A stretch of 64,000 nucleotides of DNA from Njordibacter sp937773555 (lineage in GTDB: Bacteria; Pseudomonadota; Gammaproteobacteria; Pseudomonadales; Balneatricaceae): positions 1,178,001 through 1,242,000 of the forward strand of contig NZ_CP159830.1 of the NCBI RefSeq assembly GCF_047730085.1. The letters run 5' to 3'. The position numbers were made by a program, and so were the translations under genes. How positions within the stretch are numbered: position 1 is the stretch's first letter; every line of letters starts with the position of its first letter. The notes beneath the pieces were generated by a model. It was not told the origin of the DNA, searched no databases, and saw only the letters and a program-made list of their open reading frames with translations. Positions 53,556 through 63,039 of this stretch are shown in pieces.

Positions 53556-54503
53556 ATGCAAAGATTTGGCTTTTTTTTAGTCCCCGGGTTTTCCATGCTG
53601 TCATTGGCAGCAGCAGTGGAGCCATTGCGTATGGCCAATGCGCAAGCCAAGGACGGGCTGTATCAGTGGGAATTTTTAAGCTGGGATAGCTTACCTGTCA
53701 GTGCCAGTAATCAAATGGTGACTAACCCGACCATTAATTTAGATCAAGTAAAAACCCTTGATGTATTATTGGTTGTGGCAGGTATTAATGTAGCTTCTTA
53801 CGGCAATGACAAGTTCTTTTCTTGGTTGCGTCAAGCTTCGCGTCAAGTCGACCTTTTGGGCTCTACATCTACCGGTTCTTTGTTGCTTGCTAAAGCAAAA
53901 CTGTTACGCCACAAAACCTGCACTATTCATTGGGAATATGTGGATAGTTTTCGTGAACAATTTCCTGACGTTTGGATGAGTGGAGAACTGTATGAATTTG
54001 ATGGCAGTTTATTTACCTGTTCAGGCGGTTCTGCTGGGCTAGATATGATGTTGCAAATTATTGCTGACAAACATGGTTATGAGCTAGCACTTTTAGTAGC
54101 AGAACAGTATATGCACCCCCATATTCGCCCTCCTCATCAAGACCAGCGCATGCGTTTGCAGTCTAGGTTAAATATTAACAACCCAAGGTTGATTAAAGCC
54201 ATTGACATTATGCGTCAAAATTTGGAAGTTCCCCTTACGTGTCAGGAGCTAGCAGATGCTTCTAATATGTCTGCACGGCAAATGGAGCGTTTGTTTAAAC
54301 AGCACTTGCAGCAAAGCCCAGGGCAGTATTATTTGCATTTACGACTCGAAAAAACTCAACAACTTCTACGTCAGTCAAGTTTGTCGGTATTACAAATTGC
54401 CACAGCCTGTGGTTTTAGCTCTACGTCCTACCTTGCGCGGTGTTATCAAAAAAAGTATTCCTGTTCTCCAAGGCAGGAAAGGGCACTTAATAGTAATCGA
54501 TGA
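53556..54503 (+). CDS. GlxA family transcriptional regulator (DJ-1/PfpI + AraC HTH)
   Basis: The 315-aa protein has an N-terminal class-I glutamine amidotransferase-like domain (about 1-185, with FLVPGFSMLSLAAAVEPLRMAN and TSTGSLLLAKAKLL replacing the catalytic cysteine nucleophile region). A C-terminal AraC double HTH follows (about 215-310, LTCQELADASNMSARQMERLFKQ and FSSTSYLARCYQKKY). This architecture is shared with GbdR, SouR and CdhR, which activate catabolism of glycine betaine, sarcosine and carnitine. It is divergent from a DAO flavoprotein, a plausible target. Confidence 0.88.
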   Translation: MQRFGFFLVPGFSMLSLAAAVEPLRMANAQAKDGLYQWEFLSWDSLPVSASNQMVTNPTINLDQVKTLDVLLVVAGINVASYGNDKFFSWLRQASRQVDLLGSTSTGSLLLAKAKLLRHKTCTIHWEYVDSFREQFPDVWMSGELYEFDGSLFTCSGGSAGLDMMLQIIADKHGYELALLVAEQYMHPHIRPPHQDQRMRLQSRLNINNPRLIKAIDIMRQNLEVPLTCQELADASNMSARQMERLFKQHLQQSPGQYYLHLRLEKTQQLLRQSSLSVLQIATACGFSSTSYLARCYQKKYSCSPRQERALNSNR

Positions 54504-54638
54504 TAGTTATCAAATGCCAAGTTATAGAGCGTTTTCTGGCTAGTTTTAAGGCTATGAAAGCCGTATAATTATTGCCGTTAAGACACGTAATTTTTTGTAT
54601 TCAATTGTTTAGTTTACCCCATAGGAGTTCTATTTCTC

Positions 54639-55832
54639 ATGTTTGAGTCGCTGCGCGCTGTGCCTGCTGATCCCATCCTTAACTTGTCAGTACTGTATCG
54701 CCAAGATACTAATCCTAATAAAGTAGATTTAGGGGTTGGGGTGTACAAAGATGAGAAGGGGCACACAGCTATTATGGAAGCAGTTTCTCGAGCGCAAGAG
54801 CGAATTCTATCTGAAGAAAACACTAAGGCGTATGTGGGTATAGCAGGATCTAAGCAGTTTTGTGATTTATTAGCCCAAGTAACTTTAGGCGCCAACCACA
54901 ATGTATTAGCAGAAAAACGGGTTGCTGTGGCGCAAACTCCCGGTGGTAGTGGTGCTTTAAGAGTGTTGGCGGAGTTTATTAATGTAGCTAAACCGGGTGC
55001 TACCGTTTGGGTAGGTAACCCAACCTGGGCTAACCACATTCCAATCATGCAGAGTGCGGGCCTAAAAATCAAACAATTCCCTTACTATGATCGAGCTTCA
55101 AAAGTGGTAGATTTTGATGGCATGTTGGCCACTCTAACCGCTGACACCCAAGCTGGCGACGTAGTGCTACTGCACGGTTGTTGCCACAACCCCTCTGGCG
55201 CTGATTTAACCTTAGAACAATGGCAAACCACAGCAGAAGTGGTAAAAGCCAAAGGCTTATTGCCTTTTGTAGACATTGCTTATCAAGGTCTAGGTGAAGG
55301 TATGGACGAAGACGCAGCCGGTTTGCGTTTAATGGCTAACATGGTGCCAGAAATGGTGATTGCTAGCTCATGCTCTAAGAACTTTGGCTTGTACCGGGAG
55401 CGGACAGGCGCCGCTATGATTATATCTTCTACCCCAGAGCATGCCATTTTAACTCAAAGCCAAATGAACGGTGTTATTCGTGCTAACTACTCTATGCCAC
55501 CTTCACACGGGGCTTTGGCCGCAGAAACTATTTTGGCAGACCCAAAGCTTAAGCAGATGTGGCGTGATGAGTTAAAAACCATGCGTAAACGTATTAAACA
55601 CCTGCGCAGCCAGTTAGTAGATGCTATTAAAGCTGAAGGTATAGAGCAAGACTTTAGTTTTATTGAACGTCAAAAAGGCATGTTTTCGTTTCTGGGAATT
55701 AGTGCAGAACAAGTCGATCAACTGGTGAACAAACATAGTGTTTATTTAGTGAGTTCAAGCCGAATTAATTTAGCTGGCCTTAATCAGCATAATATTGCTT
55801 ATGTGGCTAAGTCTATTGCTGCTGTGCTTTAA
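54639..55832 (+). CDS. Aromatic/aspartate aminotransferase (class I, PLP)
   Basis: The 397-aa enzyme belongs to the aspartate/tyrosine aminotransferase subgroup Ia (AspC/TyrB). It begins MFESLRAVPADPIL, then NKVDLGVGVYKDE, the NPTWANH loop, HGCCHNPSGADLT, and the Schiff-base Lys247 in SSCSKNFGLYRERTG. The C-terminal arginine SSSRINLAGL binds the alpha-carboxylate. It makes or breaks down tyrosine, phenylalanine or aspartate with 2-oxoglutarate. TyrB versus AspC cannot be settled from sequence alone. Confidence 0.92.
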   Translation: MFESLRAVPADPILNLSVLYRQDTNPNKVDLGVGVYKDEKGHTAIMEAVSRAQERILSEENTKAYVGIAGSKQFCDLLAQVTLGANHNVLAEKRVAVAQTPGGSGALRVLAEFINVAKPGATVWVGNPTWANHIPIMQSAGLKIKQFPYYDRASKVVDFDGMLATLTADTQAGDVVLLHGCCHNPSGADLTLEQWQTTAEVVKAKGLLPFVDIAYQGLGEGMDEDAAGLRLMANMVPEMVIASSCSKNFGLYRERTGAAMIISSTPEHAILTQSQMNGVIRANYSMPPSHGALAAETILADPKLKQMWRDELKTMRKRIKHLRSQLVDAIKAEGIEQDFSFIERQKGMFSFLGISAEQVDQLVNKHSVYLVSSSRINLAGLNQHNIAYVAKSIAAVL

Positions 55833-55919
55833 ATTTTGCAACCCAGTTGTTTGTTTGGACAGGATCTAAGATGCCGAATATAGATTCTGTACACCGGGCA
55901 ACGATAGGATGCGCCTGCG

Positions 55920-56768
55920 ATGACTAAAGCTTACGAAGAGTTTGGTAAACAGCAGGGCAAGACGGTGCTGTTTGCCCATGCCAATGGGTTTCCCCCTGGT
56001 ACTTACAAGGCCCTATTAACTCAATTAGGCCAAGATTGTCGTATTTTAGCGCCTCATCTGCGGCCGCTATGGCAAGACTTATCTGAGTTTCAAACGAGTG
56101 CTGACAATCGTGCTGTATGGCAGAGAATGGCTCGGGATCAAAACGAATTTATAGAGCGGCATAAACTAGCTCCAGTCACGTACTTAGGTCATTCTATGGG
56201 TGCTAACGTTGGTGTTTTAGCAGCACAGTTAAAACCCCATTTATATCGCCAACTCATTCTTATAGAACCAGTATTTTTAAGGCAAACCATTGCTCGGATT
56301 ATTCGTTTCGGCCCTCAGGCATTAATTAATAAAGCGGCTATAGTGAGTAAGGCCCTGGGCCGCCCAGACCGTTGGGATAATTGTCAGCAAGCTTTTGATT
56401 TCCACCGCCCTAAACGAGTTTTTTTGGGCATTAGCGACGAGGTGTTGTGGCACTATATTAATGCCGCCGTGGTGCCCGACGGGCATGGTGTAAAGTTGTT
56501 TTATAGCAAGTATTGGGAAGCTGCAATGTATGGAAGTGTGCCTAATATGTGGCCTTCCTTAAAGCGTAGTCGAGTACCAATATCTGTATTGCGTGGTGAA
56601 TCTTCGGATACGGTGGACACGCTTGCTTGGAAGCGCTGGCAAGCGTTATACCCATTTGTAGGTCTGCCAGAACACATTCGAGCGATTAACTTTATTGGTT
56701 CTGGCCACCTTTTGCCACTAGAACAGCCACTAAAAGTCGCTAACCAGGTTATACGGTGTATGCTTTAA
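55920..56768 (+). CDS. Alpha/beta hydrolase
   Basis: This 282-aa alpha/beta-hydrolase-fold protein has an oxyanion loop HANGFPPGTYK at 20-30, the nucleophile elbow LGHSMGANVG (Ser92) and a late histidine in GSGHLLPLEQP. The DQNEFIERHKLAPVTYLGH stretch is common in small serine hydrolases and esterases of marine gammaproteobacteria. No specific substrate is indicated. An AGGAT ribosome site lies 10 bases upstream of the ATG. It precedes the DUF808 gene by 37 bp. Confidence 0.85.
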   Translation: MTKAYEEFGKQQGKTVLFAHANGFPPGTYKALLTQLGQDCRILAPHLRPLWQDLSEFQTSADNRAVWQRMARDQNEFIERHKLAPVTYLGHSMGANVGVLAAQLKPHLYRQLILIEPVFLRQTIARIIRFGPQALINKAAIVSKALGRPDRWDNCQQAFDFHRPKRVFLGISDEVLWHYINAAVVPDGHGVKLFYSKYWEAAMYGSVPNMWPSLKRSRVPISVLRGESSDTVDTLAWKRWQALYPFVGLPEHIRAINFIGSGHLLPLEQPLKVANQVIRCML

Positions 56769-56805
56769 GTGACCTATTTAAATCTCATTAACCAAAGGAG
56801 TTAAT

Positions 56806-57702
56806 ATGGCAGGAGTGAGTTTGCTAGCGTTGCTTGATGACATAGCCGCCTTACTAGATGACATTGCGGTGTTATCTAAAGTGGCTGCTAAAAATACAGC
56901 AGGGGTGCTGGGGGATGATCTAGCGGTTAATGCGGAACAGGTTTCTGGCGTTAGGGCAGAACGTGAACTCCCCGTAGTTTGGGCGGTGGCTAAAGGCTCT
57001 TTGATAAATAAAGTGATTCTTGTACCTGCAGCTTTACTCATGAGCTTATATGCGCCCTGGCTAATTACACCGGTATTGATGTTTGGTGGCACTTACTTGT
57101 GTTTTGAGGGTGCCGAAAAACTACACCAATGGATTGCCCATAAACCTAAAGAGTCTTCTCCGGAAGAACGAGTGAATCAGTTGAACTTGTCAAAAGCAGA
57201 TCTATTGGCTTTAGAGAAGGATAAAATTAAAGGTGCTATCCGAACAGACTTTGTGCTTTCGGCTGAAATCGTAGTGATTATATTGGGTTCTGTTGCTGAG
57301 ACTAGTTTTACTAATCAAGTCATTATTGTTGCTGGGCTGGCTGTATTTTTTACTATAGCTGTATTTGGCCTTGTTGCTGCTATTGTTAAGATGGATGATT
57401 TAGGGCTCTACCTAGTTGAAGCTCAGGCAGCGGGGCGTAAAGGCTACCTGAGTGGATTGCTTGGCCGTGGTTTAGTTAATTCTGCCGCGCCACTGATGCG
57501 CACTTTATCTGTGGTGGGTACGGTTGCAATGTTTTTAGTAGGTGGTGGTATTTTAGTCCATGGTTGGTCCTGGCTTTATCAATGGGTTGAGCCCCTCACG
57601 AGCCTATGGGCCATACTTGCTAATTTTACTGTAGGGTTGATAACAGGGCTCTTGGTATTAGGGCTTATTACTGTGATAAAAAAATTGCGCGCTCTAAGCT
57701 AA
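56806..57702 (+). CDS. DUF808 family inner-membrane protein (YedI-like)
   Basis: The 298-aa protein begins MAGVSLLALLDDIAALLDDIA, the DUF808/YedI hallmark, and continues VAAKNTAGVLGDDLAVNAEQVSG. Several membrane helices follow (near 65-100, 160-210 and 235-290). The family is widespread and of unknown function. The last 35 bp overlap the end of the convergent APH-like kinase gene. Confidence 0.9.
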   Translation: MAGVSLLALLDDIAALLDDIAVLSKVAAKNTAGVLGDDLAVNAEQVSGVRAERELPVVWAVAKGSLINKVILVPAALLMSLYAPWLITPVLMFGGTYLCFEGAEKLHQWIAHKPKESSPEERVNQLNLSKADLLALEKDKIKGAIRTDFVLSAEIVVIILGSVAETSFTNQVIIVAGLAVFFTIAVFGLVAAIVKMDDLGLYLVEAQAAGRKGYLSGLLGRGLVNSAAPLMRTLSVVGTVAMFLVGGGILVHGWSWLYQWVEPLTSLWAILANFTVGLITGLLVLGLITVIKKLRALS

Positions 57703-58732
57703 CTGATGCCTTTAAGGCCCTTGCTTGCCGTTCAATTCCTTCAGTACAAAGCACCATTGCAGCGGCAAAGTACGCCTGTAATAAAGCGTACATAGCTTCA
57801 TCTACTGCACCGTAATGGCTCACGTAAGATTGCCTTAAACAACTGTGCCAATTGATCTGCGTGTATGCTTTCATCTCTATATTTTGCCAATCAATAGCAA
57901 AACTAAGATCGCTAGGGTTCTGGCTATCGACTCCTGTTACCCTAACATGCCCCCGGCGCATTGCTGGCAACTCTCCTGTGGCATAAGATTCATATTTAGC
58001 CAAATCAAATAGGGGATGACCTGAGCTAATGCCGGCGACAGATACTGGGTCTATCAGCACCATTTGTGTGGGCCATTGTTTTAGTGAAGAAAACTTAGGT
58101 AGTAATATGTTTTCTAAAAACAAATCACCGTGAAGCCTCACTTGGGGTTGGTCATCAATGGCCTGTAATAATCGGGTTTCACATGCAAGGCGACTAATAT
58201 TTTTAGAAAGAGGGCAACATTCGTGGTTGTTAATGTTGAGGCTGTCTTGTGTTAAGCAGACCAGTTCAGCGGATGAGGCGATAGTCTCTGCAGCCTGTTT
58301 TAAGGTGTCTAAAACATTAGAAGACAAGACGCAGGCTGCGTCGGATGGCGTATGTAACTGCCCAAACACACGTTTGCCTAGATGCGTCTGAAACTGATCT
58401 GCCTGCTGCTGGTTAAATACCTTAGCTCGCGCAATTTGACCTACATCGACACATTCTTTGTGATAAGCCATGTCATAACCTGGCGCAGGCTGCTCCCAAG
58501 ATGCAATGAGCCGAGGGAATAAATCAATCAGGTGAGGCTCTAAATCTTGTAAGTACTGAGCCTCGGCGCGAAGGTTATCCATACCCCACGGGCCAGCTGA
58601 TTGGTGCCCTTTAGATTGTTTACGTACCCTTTGTGTACCATCGAGCATACTGATGATTTCTGTGCGATCCCAGTAGCCATCCCTTAAAAGAATATCTATA
58701 GTGGCAAGATTTGGACGTGTACTGGTGACCAT
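57668..58732 (-). CDS. Aminoglycoside-phosphotransferase-fold kinase
   Basis: The 354-aa protein has the APH/choline-kinase catalytic core: HGDLFLENILL (His201-Gly-Asp203, Asn208) followed by LIDPVSVAG (Asp228), both metal and catalytic residues. The N-terminal half has VRKQS and a Lys that may bind ATP. The phosphorylated substrate is unknown and resistance to aminoglycosides should not be assumed. It is 8 bp downstream of the ABC exporter gene on the same strand, suggesting joint transcription. Confidence 0.8.
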   Translation of the reverse strand: MVTSTRPNLATIDILLRDGYWDRTEIISMLDGTQRVRKQSKGHQSAGPWGMDNLRAEAQYLQDLEPHLIDLFPRLIASWEQPAPGYDMAYHKECVDVGQIARAKVFNQQQADQFQTHLGKRVFGQLHTPSDAACVLSSNVLDTLKQAAETIASSAELVCLTQDSLNINNHECCPLSKNISRLACETRLLQAIDDQPQVRLHGDLFLENILLPKFSSLKQWPTQMVLIDPVSVAGISSGHPLFDLAKYESYATGELPAMRRGHVRVTGVDSQNPSDLSFAIDWQNIEMKAYTQINWHSCLRQSYVSHYGAVDEAMYALLQAYFAAAMVLCTEGIERQARALKASVSLERAIFLSQ

Positions 58733-58740
58733 GGAGTACC

Positions 58741-60513
58741 TCAGTGGTTAAACTGTAATTCGCTTAAGCGCTTGTAAAGTGGAGACGTAACAATTAAATC
58801 TTCATGTTTACCTTGTGCTTCTAGTTTACCTTCGTTGAACACCATAATGCGATCAGCGTGCATCACGGTCGCTAACCTATGAGCAATAATGAGGGTAGTG
58901 CGGCCTCTCATTAACTCTTGCAGTGCTGCTTGAACCTTGTGTTCGCTGTTTGCGTCTAAGGCGCTGGTTGCTTCATCTAATAATAATATTGATGGGTTCT
59001 TCAGCATGGCACGGGCAATGGCTATACGCTGTCTTTGACCACCAGACAGCCGCACACCTTGTTCGCCCAAATAGCTACCATAACCTTCTGGTAAACGATC
59101 AATGAACTCGTCTGCATAGGCTTTTTGAGCAACCTGTTCTATTTGTTTTTGCGTAGCGCTAGGATCACCATAGCGAATATTATGTGCAACATCTGCACTG
59201 AACAAGGTGGGTTGCTGTGGAACTAAACCTAAATGCCCTCGGAGATCTTGTGGGTTGAGTTGTTTAATATTGTGACCAGCGACTTTAATATGGCCATCCT
59301 TAGGGTCATAAAAACGCTGTAACAACTCAAACAATGTGCTTTTTCCAGCACCAGAGGGCCCAACAATAGCTACTGTTTCACCGGCAGCAACGCTAAATGT
59401 AATATTCTCTAAAGCTGTTTGGTCTAAGCGAGATGGGTAGCTAAAGCTTACACCTTCAAAAGTGAGTGCCAAAGGGCCATTAGCTAATGCTACAGGTACT
59501 TCTGGCGAACTGATTTCTGCTTCTTCAGAGAGTAATTCTAACAGCCGCTCTGTGGCACCTGCAGCCCGCTGTAACTCTCCATATACTTCGGATATGGTGG
59601 CGACTGCCATAGCAACCATGAGGGCGTAAAAAACAAATGCTGCAAGCTCACCAGAACTGATGTGGCCGCTCGCAACATCCTGAGCACCCACCCAAATCAT
59701 GCTGGAAAGGCCTGTAAAGACCAACGTCATCGCCACCACGATAAGAATTGAACGTTGTAAAATACGTTTTTTGGCAATGTTAAATGCTTTCTCTACTTCT
59801 ATACCAAACGCTGTAGTTTCTTCTGCTTCACGGGTAAAGCTTTGTACTACTTTAATATTTTGTACAATTTCGCCAGCATAAGTGCCTATGTCAGCTACTC
59901 TATCTTGGCTTAAACGAGAAAGCTTTCGTACTCTGCGTCCATAAAGAATCATAGGGAAGATGATTAATGGAACGCTGGCAAGAACGATTAATGCTAACTT
60001 AGGGTTGGTAATAAGCATCATTACTAAACCACCAACAAAGGTTAAGCTGCTGCGAAGGGCCATAGAAATAGAAGAGCCAATAATTGACTGTAATAACGTG
60101 GTGTCAGTAGTGAGTCGAGCATTAATTTCTCCGCTACGATTAACCTCAAAATAATAGGGATCTAGGGTTAACAAGTGATTAAATACCGCTAAACGCACGT
60201 CGTTGCTTACTCGCTCGCCTAGCCATGACACTAGATAAAAGCGAGTAAAAGTGCCAGCTGCCATCAAAAAGGTAATTATTGCCAACACTAGCATGGCTTG
60301 GTTTAATCGGCTGGGGTCAGCTGAGTCAAACCCTTGATCGATTAAGAGACGAATACCTTGCCCCAGAGCAAGAGAAACTCCAGCCGTCAAAATTAAAGCT
60401 AAAGCTGCACCAAACACCATTTTTTTGTAGGGTGTAATAAAGGGCAATAGCCTCATCAATAATCGCAAATCTTGCTGTTTGTGTGGTGTTTGAGTGGTGT
60501 TGTCAGAAGTCAT
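58741..60513 (-). CDS. ABC-type exporter, fused membrane and ATPase domains (MsbA/multidrug type)
   Basis: This 590-aa half transporter has six membrane helices (about 35-315) and a nucleotide-binding domain with Walker A IVGPSGAGKSTLFELL, the signature VRLSGGQRQRIAIARAML, Walker B SILLLDEATSALD and the switch AHRLATVMHADRI. Members export lipids, drugs or peptides as homodimers. It leads a minus-strand pair with an APH-like kinase. The lipid A flippase MsbA cannot be claimed, because the usual lpxK neighbour is missing. Confidence 0.9.
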   Translation of the reverse strand: MTSDNTTQTPHKQQDLRLLMRLLPFITPYKKMVFGAALALILTAGVSLALGQGIRLLIDQGFDSADPSRLNQAMLVLAIITFLMAAGTFTRFYLVSWLGERVSNDVRLAVFNHLLTLDPYYFEVNRSGEINARLTTDTTLLQSIIGSSISMALRSSLTFVGGLVMMLITNPKLALIVLASVPLIIFPMILYGRRVRKLSRLSQDRVADIGTYAGEIVQNIKVVQSFTREAEETTAFGIEVEKAFNIAKKRILQRSILIVVAMTLVFTGLSSMIWVGAQDVASGHISSGELAAFVFYALMVAMAVATISEVYGELQRAAGATERLLELLSEEAEISSPEVPVALANGPLALTFEGVSFSYPSRLDQTALENITFSVAAGETVAIVGPSGAGKSTLFELLQRFYDPKDGHIKVAGHNIKQLNPQDLRGHLGLVPQQPTLFSADVAHNIRYGDPSATQKQIEQVAQKAYADEFIDRLPEGYGSYLGEQGVRLSGGQRQRIAIARAMLKNPSILLLDEATSALDANSEHKVQAALQELMRGRTTLIIAHRLATVMHADRIMVFNEGKLEAQGKHEDLIVTSPLYKRLSELQFNH

Positions 60514-60675
60514 TTTATGCTCAAAAAGTTTACGCCTGCGTACCTATGTGTGGGCAGACTGTCTGTTTACAATTGTGCTAGGTAAATGCTGGGGAAATGG
60601 TTAGCCAAACCCATGGTTAATTTTATCATCGATAAGCTATACTGCGGTTTAATTCTGTCAAGTTAGTTACTTATA

Positions 60676-61875
60676 ATGCACCTCTCACTGTTAAGTTTAA
60701 GCAAGGCTCGCAGCCCAATTGGGCTGCTTAAGCTTATGACTTTTGCCATGCCATTTAGTTTTGGTGTGTGGATGGCGTTGTTCAATAATTTTGCTATAGA
60801 GCAAGGAGGGTTGAATGGTGCCCATATTGGTGTGTTGCAATCTTGGCGTGAAGTGCCTGGTTTTTTAGCTTTTGGTGCGGTATTTTTACTCGTTATCATT
60901 GCCGAACAACGCTTAGCGATATGGTCCTTAATAATGCTTGGTGTCGGTACTGTCTTGACAGGATGGTTGCCAAGTTTTAGTGGGTTATTAGTGACGACCA
61001 TGTTGATGTCTGTTGGATTTCATTATTACGAAACAATGAAGCAGTCATTAGCTTTGCAGTGGTTTAGTAAGGAAGAGGCACCCGTTGAGTTAGGGCGCTT
61101 AATGTCAATTGGTGCAGCATCATCTTTACTTGCTTATGGTTGGGTATGGGCTGCGTTGCAAGTGTTCCATCTGCCTGTAGCATGGGTCTATGTTTTTGGT
61201 GGGGGCGCAACAATTGCGCTAGCGCTTATTGCTTTAGTTGTGTTTCCTCAATATAAATCTAAGGTTCCACAAACAAAGAAATTAATTTTACGCAAACGTT
61301 ATAGCCTTTATTACGCTTTGGTTTTTATGGGTGGTGGCCGCCGACAAATATTCGTAGTGTTTGCCGCATTAATGATGGTGGAACGTTTTGGTTTTGGTGC
61401 TGATGAAGTAGCATTAATGTTCCTAGTGAATGGCCTTTTAAGCATGTGGCTAGCACCAAAAATAGGGGGCTTAGTGGCCCGGTGGGGTGAAAAACGGGCC
61501 CTGACTGTTGAATATATTGGTTTAATACTTGTGTTCTTGGCTTATAGTGTCGTGGAATGGGCGCCCTTAGCGGTGCTTTTATATCTACTAGACCATGTGT
61601 TGTTTGCTATGGCTATTGCACAAAAAACCTATTTTCAAAAAATAGCAGACCCTGCTGATATGGCATCTACAGCAGGAGTTTCCTTTACCATTAATCATAT
61701 AGCCGCTGTAGTGTTACCTGCACTAATGGGGCTCTTGTGGTTAGTCTCACCTTCATGGGTATTTATATTAGGTGCGCTCATGGCTGCTATCTCACTAATG
61801 TTAGCTCGCTGGGTGCCCTCTAAACCCACTAGTGGCAAAGAATGGCAAAACCCTTTTAGTGCAAAACCAAGCTAA
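60676..61875 (+). CDS. MFS transporter
   Basis: The 399-aa membrane protein has 12 predicted helices in two halves, consistent with the major facilitator superfamily. It has a basic loop after helix 2 and a central cytoplasmic loop around 190-215 (KSKVPQTKKLILRKR). The glycine-rich GGGRRQIFVVFAALMM region opens the second half. There is no specific substrate signature. Its stop overlaps that of the convergent maiA gene by 4 bp. Confidence 0.83.
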   Translation: MHLSLLSLSKARSPIGLLKLMTFAMPFSFGVWMALFNNFAIEQGGLNGAHIGVLQSWREVPGFLAFGAVFLLVIIAEQRLAIWSLIMLGVGTVLTGWLPSFSGLLVTTMLMSVGFHYYETMKQSLALQWFSKEEAPVELGRLMSIGAASSLLAYGWVWAALQVFHLPVAWVYVFGGGATIALALIALVVFPQYKSKVPQTKKLILRKRYSLYYALVFMGGGRRQIFVVFAALMMVERFGFGADEVALMFLVNGLLSMWLAPKIGGLVARWGEKRALTVEYIGLILVFLAYSVVEWAPLAVLLYLLDHVLFAMAIAQKTYFQKIADPADMASTAGVSFTINHIAAVVLPALMGLLWLVSPSWVFILGALMAAISLMLARWVPSKPTSGKEWQNPFSAKPS

Positions 61876-62498
61876 GTGCGTTGGGTATCCGGGTGAGCTT
61901 GCTGAAACGCACTTTGCTGGTTGCACCAGATTACTCGTTGATTAATGCTAGGGTAGGGGGTCATATCTAGTTTAAAGCGGTTGGCATTAAATACTTGTGG
62001 CACCAAAAAGGTATCTAGTAAATTAGCCTGATTATTTTGTGCATTAGCATCAATGTAAGCCTCAATCGAAGTGAAGGCAAGTTTGATCCAGTGGTAATAC
62101 CACGCCATTTTTTCGGTTTCATTGTGAGCCATGTCATCAACAAGGTAGCGCAGTACCCGAAGGTTGTTGAGTGGGTGAATATCACAAGCGATGGTATAGG
62201 CCTGCGCTCGAAGTTGTGCTTTTTCCAGGGCCCCTTGAGGCAATAGAGGTTGCTGTGTGTAGGTTTCATCCAACCATTCTATGATGGCAATAGATTGGGT
62301 GATCACTTGGCCATCAACGCTTAAGCTAGGTATGAGCCCCTGTGGGTTTTTGGCTAAATATAAATCACTCTGTTGCTCTTGATGAAGCAAGTTAATTAAC
62401 ACTTTTTTGTAGCGAATACCTTTTAAATTAAGTGCAATTCTCACCCGATAAGCCGCAGAAGATAGGGGGTAGTCGTATAAAATAATTTCTTTGCTCAT
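61872..62498 (-). CDS. maiA: Maleylacetoacetate isomerase (zeta-class glutathione S-transferase)
   Basis: The 208-aa protein has the zeta-GST signature SSAAYRVRIALNLKGI near residues 13-28 (catalytic Ser). It continues NPQGLIPSLSVDGQVITQSIAIIEWL (glutathione site) and the C-terminal DTFLVPQVFNANRFKLD. It isomerises maleylacetoacetate to fumarylacetoacetate in tyrosine catabolism. hmgA and fahA, its usual neighbours, are not in the window. It is divergent from the MarR gene across 64 bp. Confidence 0.87.
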   Translation of the reverse strand: MSKEIILYDYPLSSAAYRVRIALNLKGIRYKKVLINLLHQEQQSDLYLAKNPQGLIPSLSVDGQVITQSIAIIEWLDETYTQQPLLPQGALEKAQLRAQAYTIACDIHPLNNLRVLRYLVDDMAHNETEKMAWYYHWIKLAFTSIEAYIDANAQNNQANLLDTFLVPQVFNANRFKLDMTPYPSINQRVIWCNQQSAFQQAHPDTQRT

Positions 62499-62562
62499 TT
62501 CATTAGGCCATACTCATGGAGATAAAGGCTGATATCCTCTATGCTATCAGACACTGTTACTT

Positions 62563-63039
62563 ATGCAACTAGATGATCGATCACTTATGCCTATAGACTC
62601 CTCTAACGTTAGTCTCAATCTTGACCGGTTTTTGCCATACCGATTAAACCGCTTGGCTCACAAGGTGGGGGTTTCGCTTGCAACTATATACACTGATGCC
62701 TTTGGTATTAGTCGCTCACAATGGCGGGTTATAGCGCTATTGGGCCAACACCAAAGGCTTACTGCAAAACAGATTTGTACCATGACCCATATGGATAAAG
62801 TAAAGGTGTCTCGTGCTGTAAACGGTTTGGTGAAATTGAATTACTTACAAACCACACCAGATAAAGCCGACAAAAGGGCTGTGTTACTAACCCAATCTGT
62901 ACAGGGAAAAGAGCTCTTTCAGGTCATGGTGCCGAAAGTCCAAGCTTGGGAAGAGGACTTTCTGAAAAAATTATCAGCACAAGAGATTAGCCAGTTAGCC
63001 ACTATTATTGACAAGCTTGACCCGTCTAATGAGTATTAA
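62563..63039 (+). CDS. MarR family transcriptional regulator
   Basis: The 158-aa protein has a winged HTH: FGISRSQWRVIALLG, then LTAKQICTMTHMDKVKVSRAVNGLVKLNYL and the DKADKRAVLLT wing. A downstream ATG at 62587 is an alternative start. Divergent placement from maiA suggests control of tyrosine or aromatic catabolism, by analogy with HmgR-type or MarR-type repressors. The effector is unknown. The next gene begins inside its last codons but is a pseudogene. Confidence 0.88.
   Translation: MQLDDRSLMPIDSSNVSLNLDRFLPYRLNRLAHKVGVSLATIYTDAFGISRSQWRVIALLGQHQRLTAKQICTMTHMDKVKVSRAVNGLVKLNYLQTTPDKADKRAVLLTQSVQGKELFQVMVPKVQAWEEDFLKKLSAQEISQLATIIDKLDPSNEY

Noticed and set aside
57668..58732. Antibiotic-resistance aminoglycoside phosphotransferase
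   Set aside because: Only the shared kinase motifs HGD and IDP match. The fold is used by many small-molecule kinases and nothing points to resistance.
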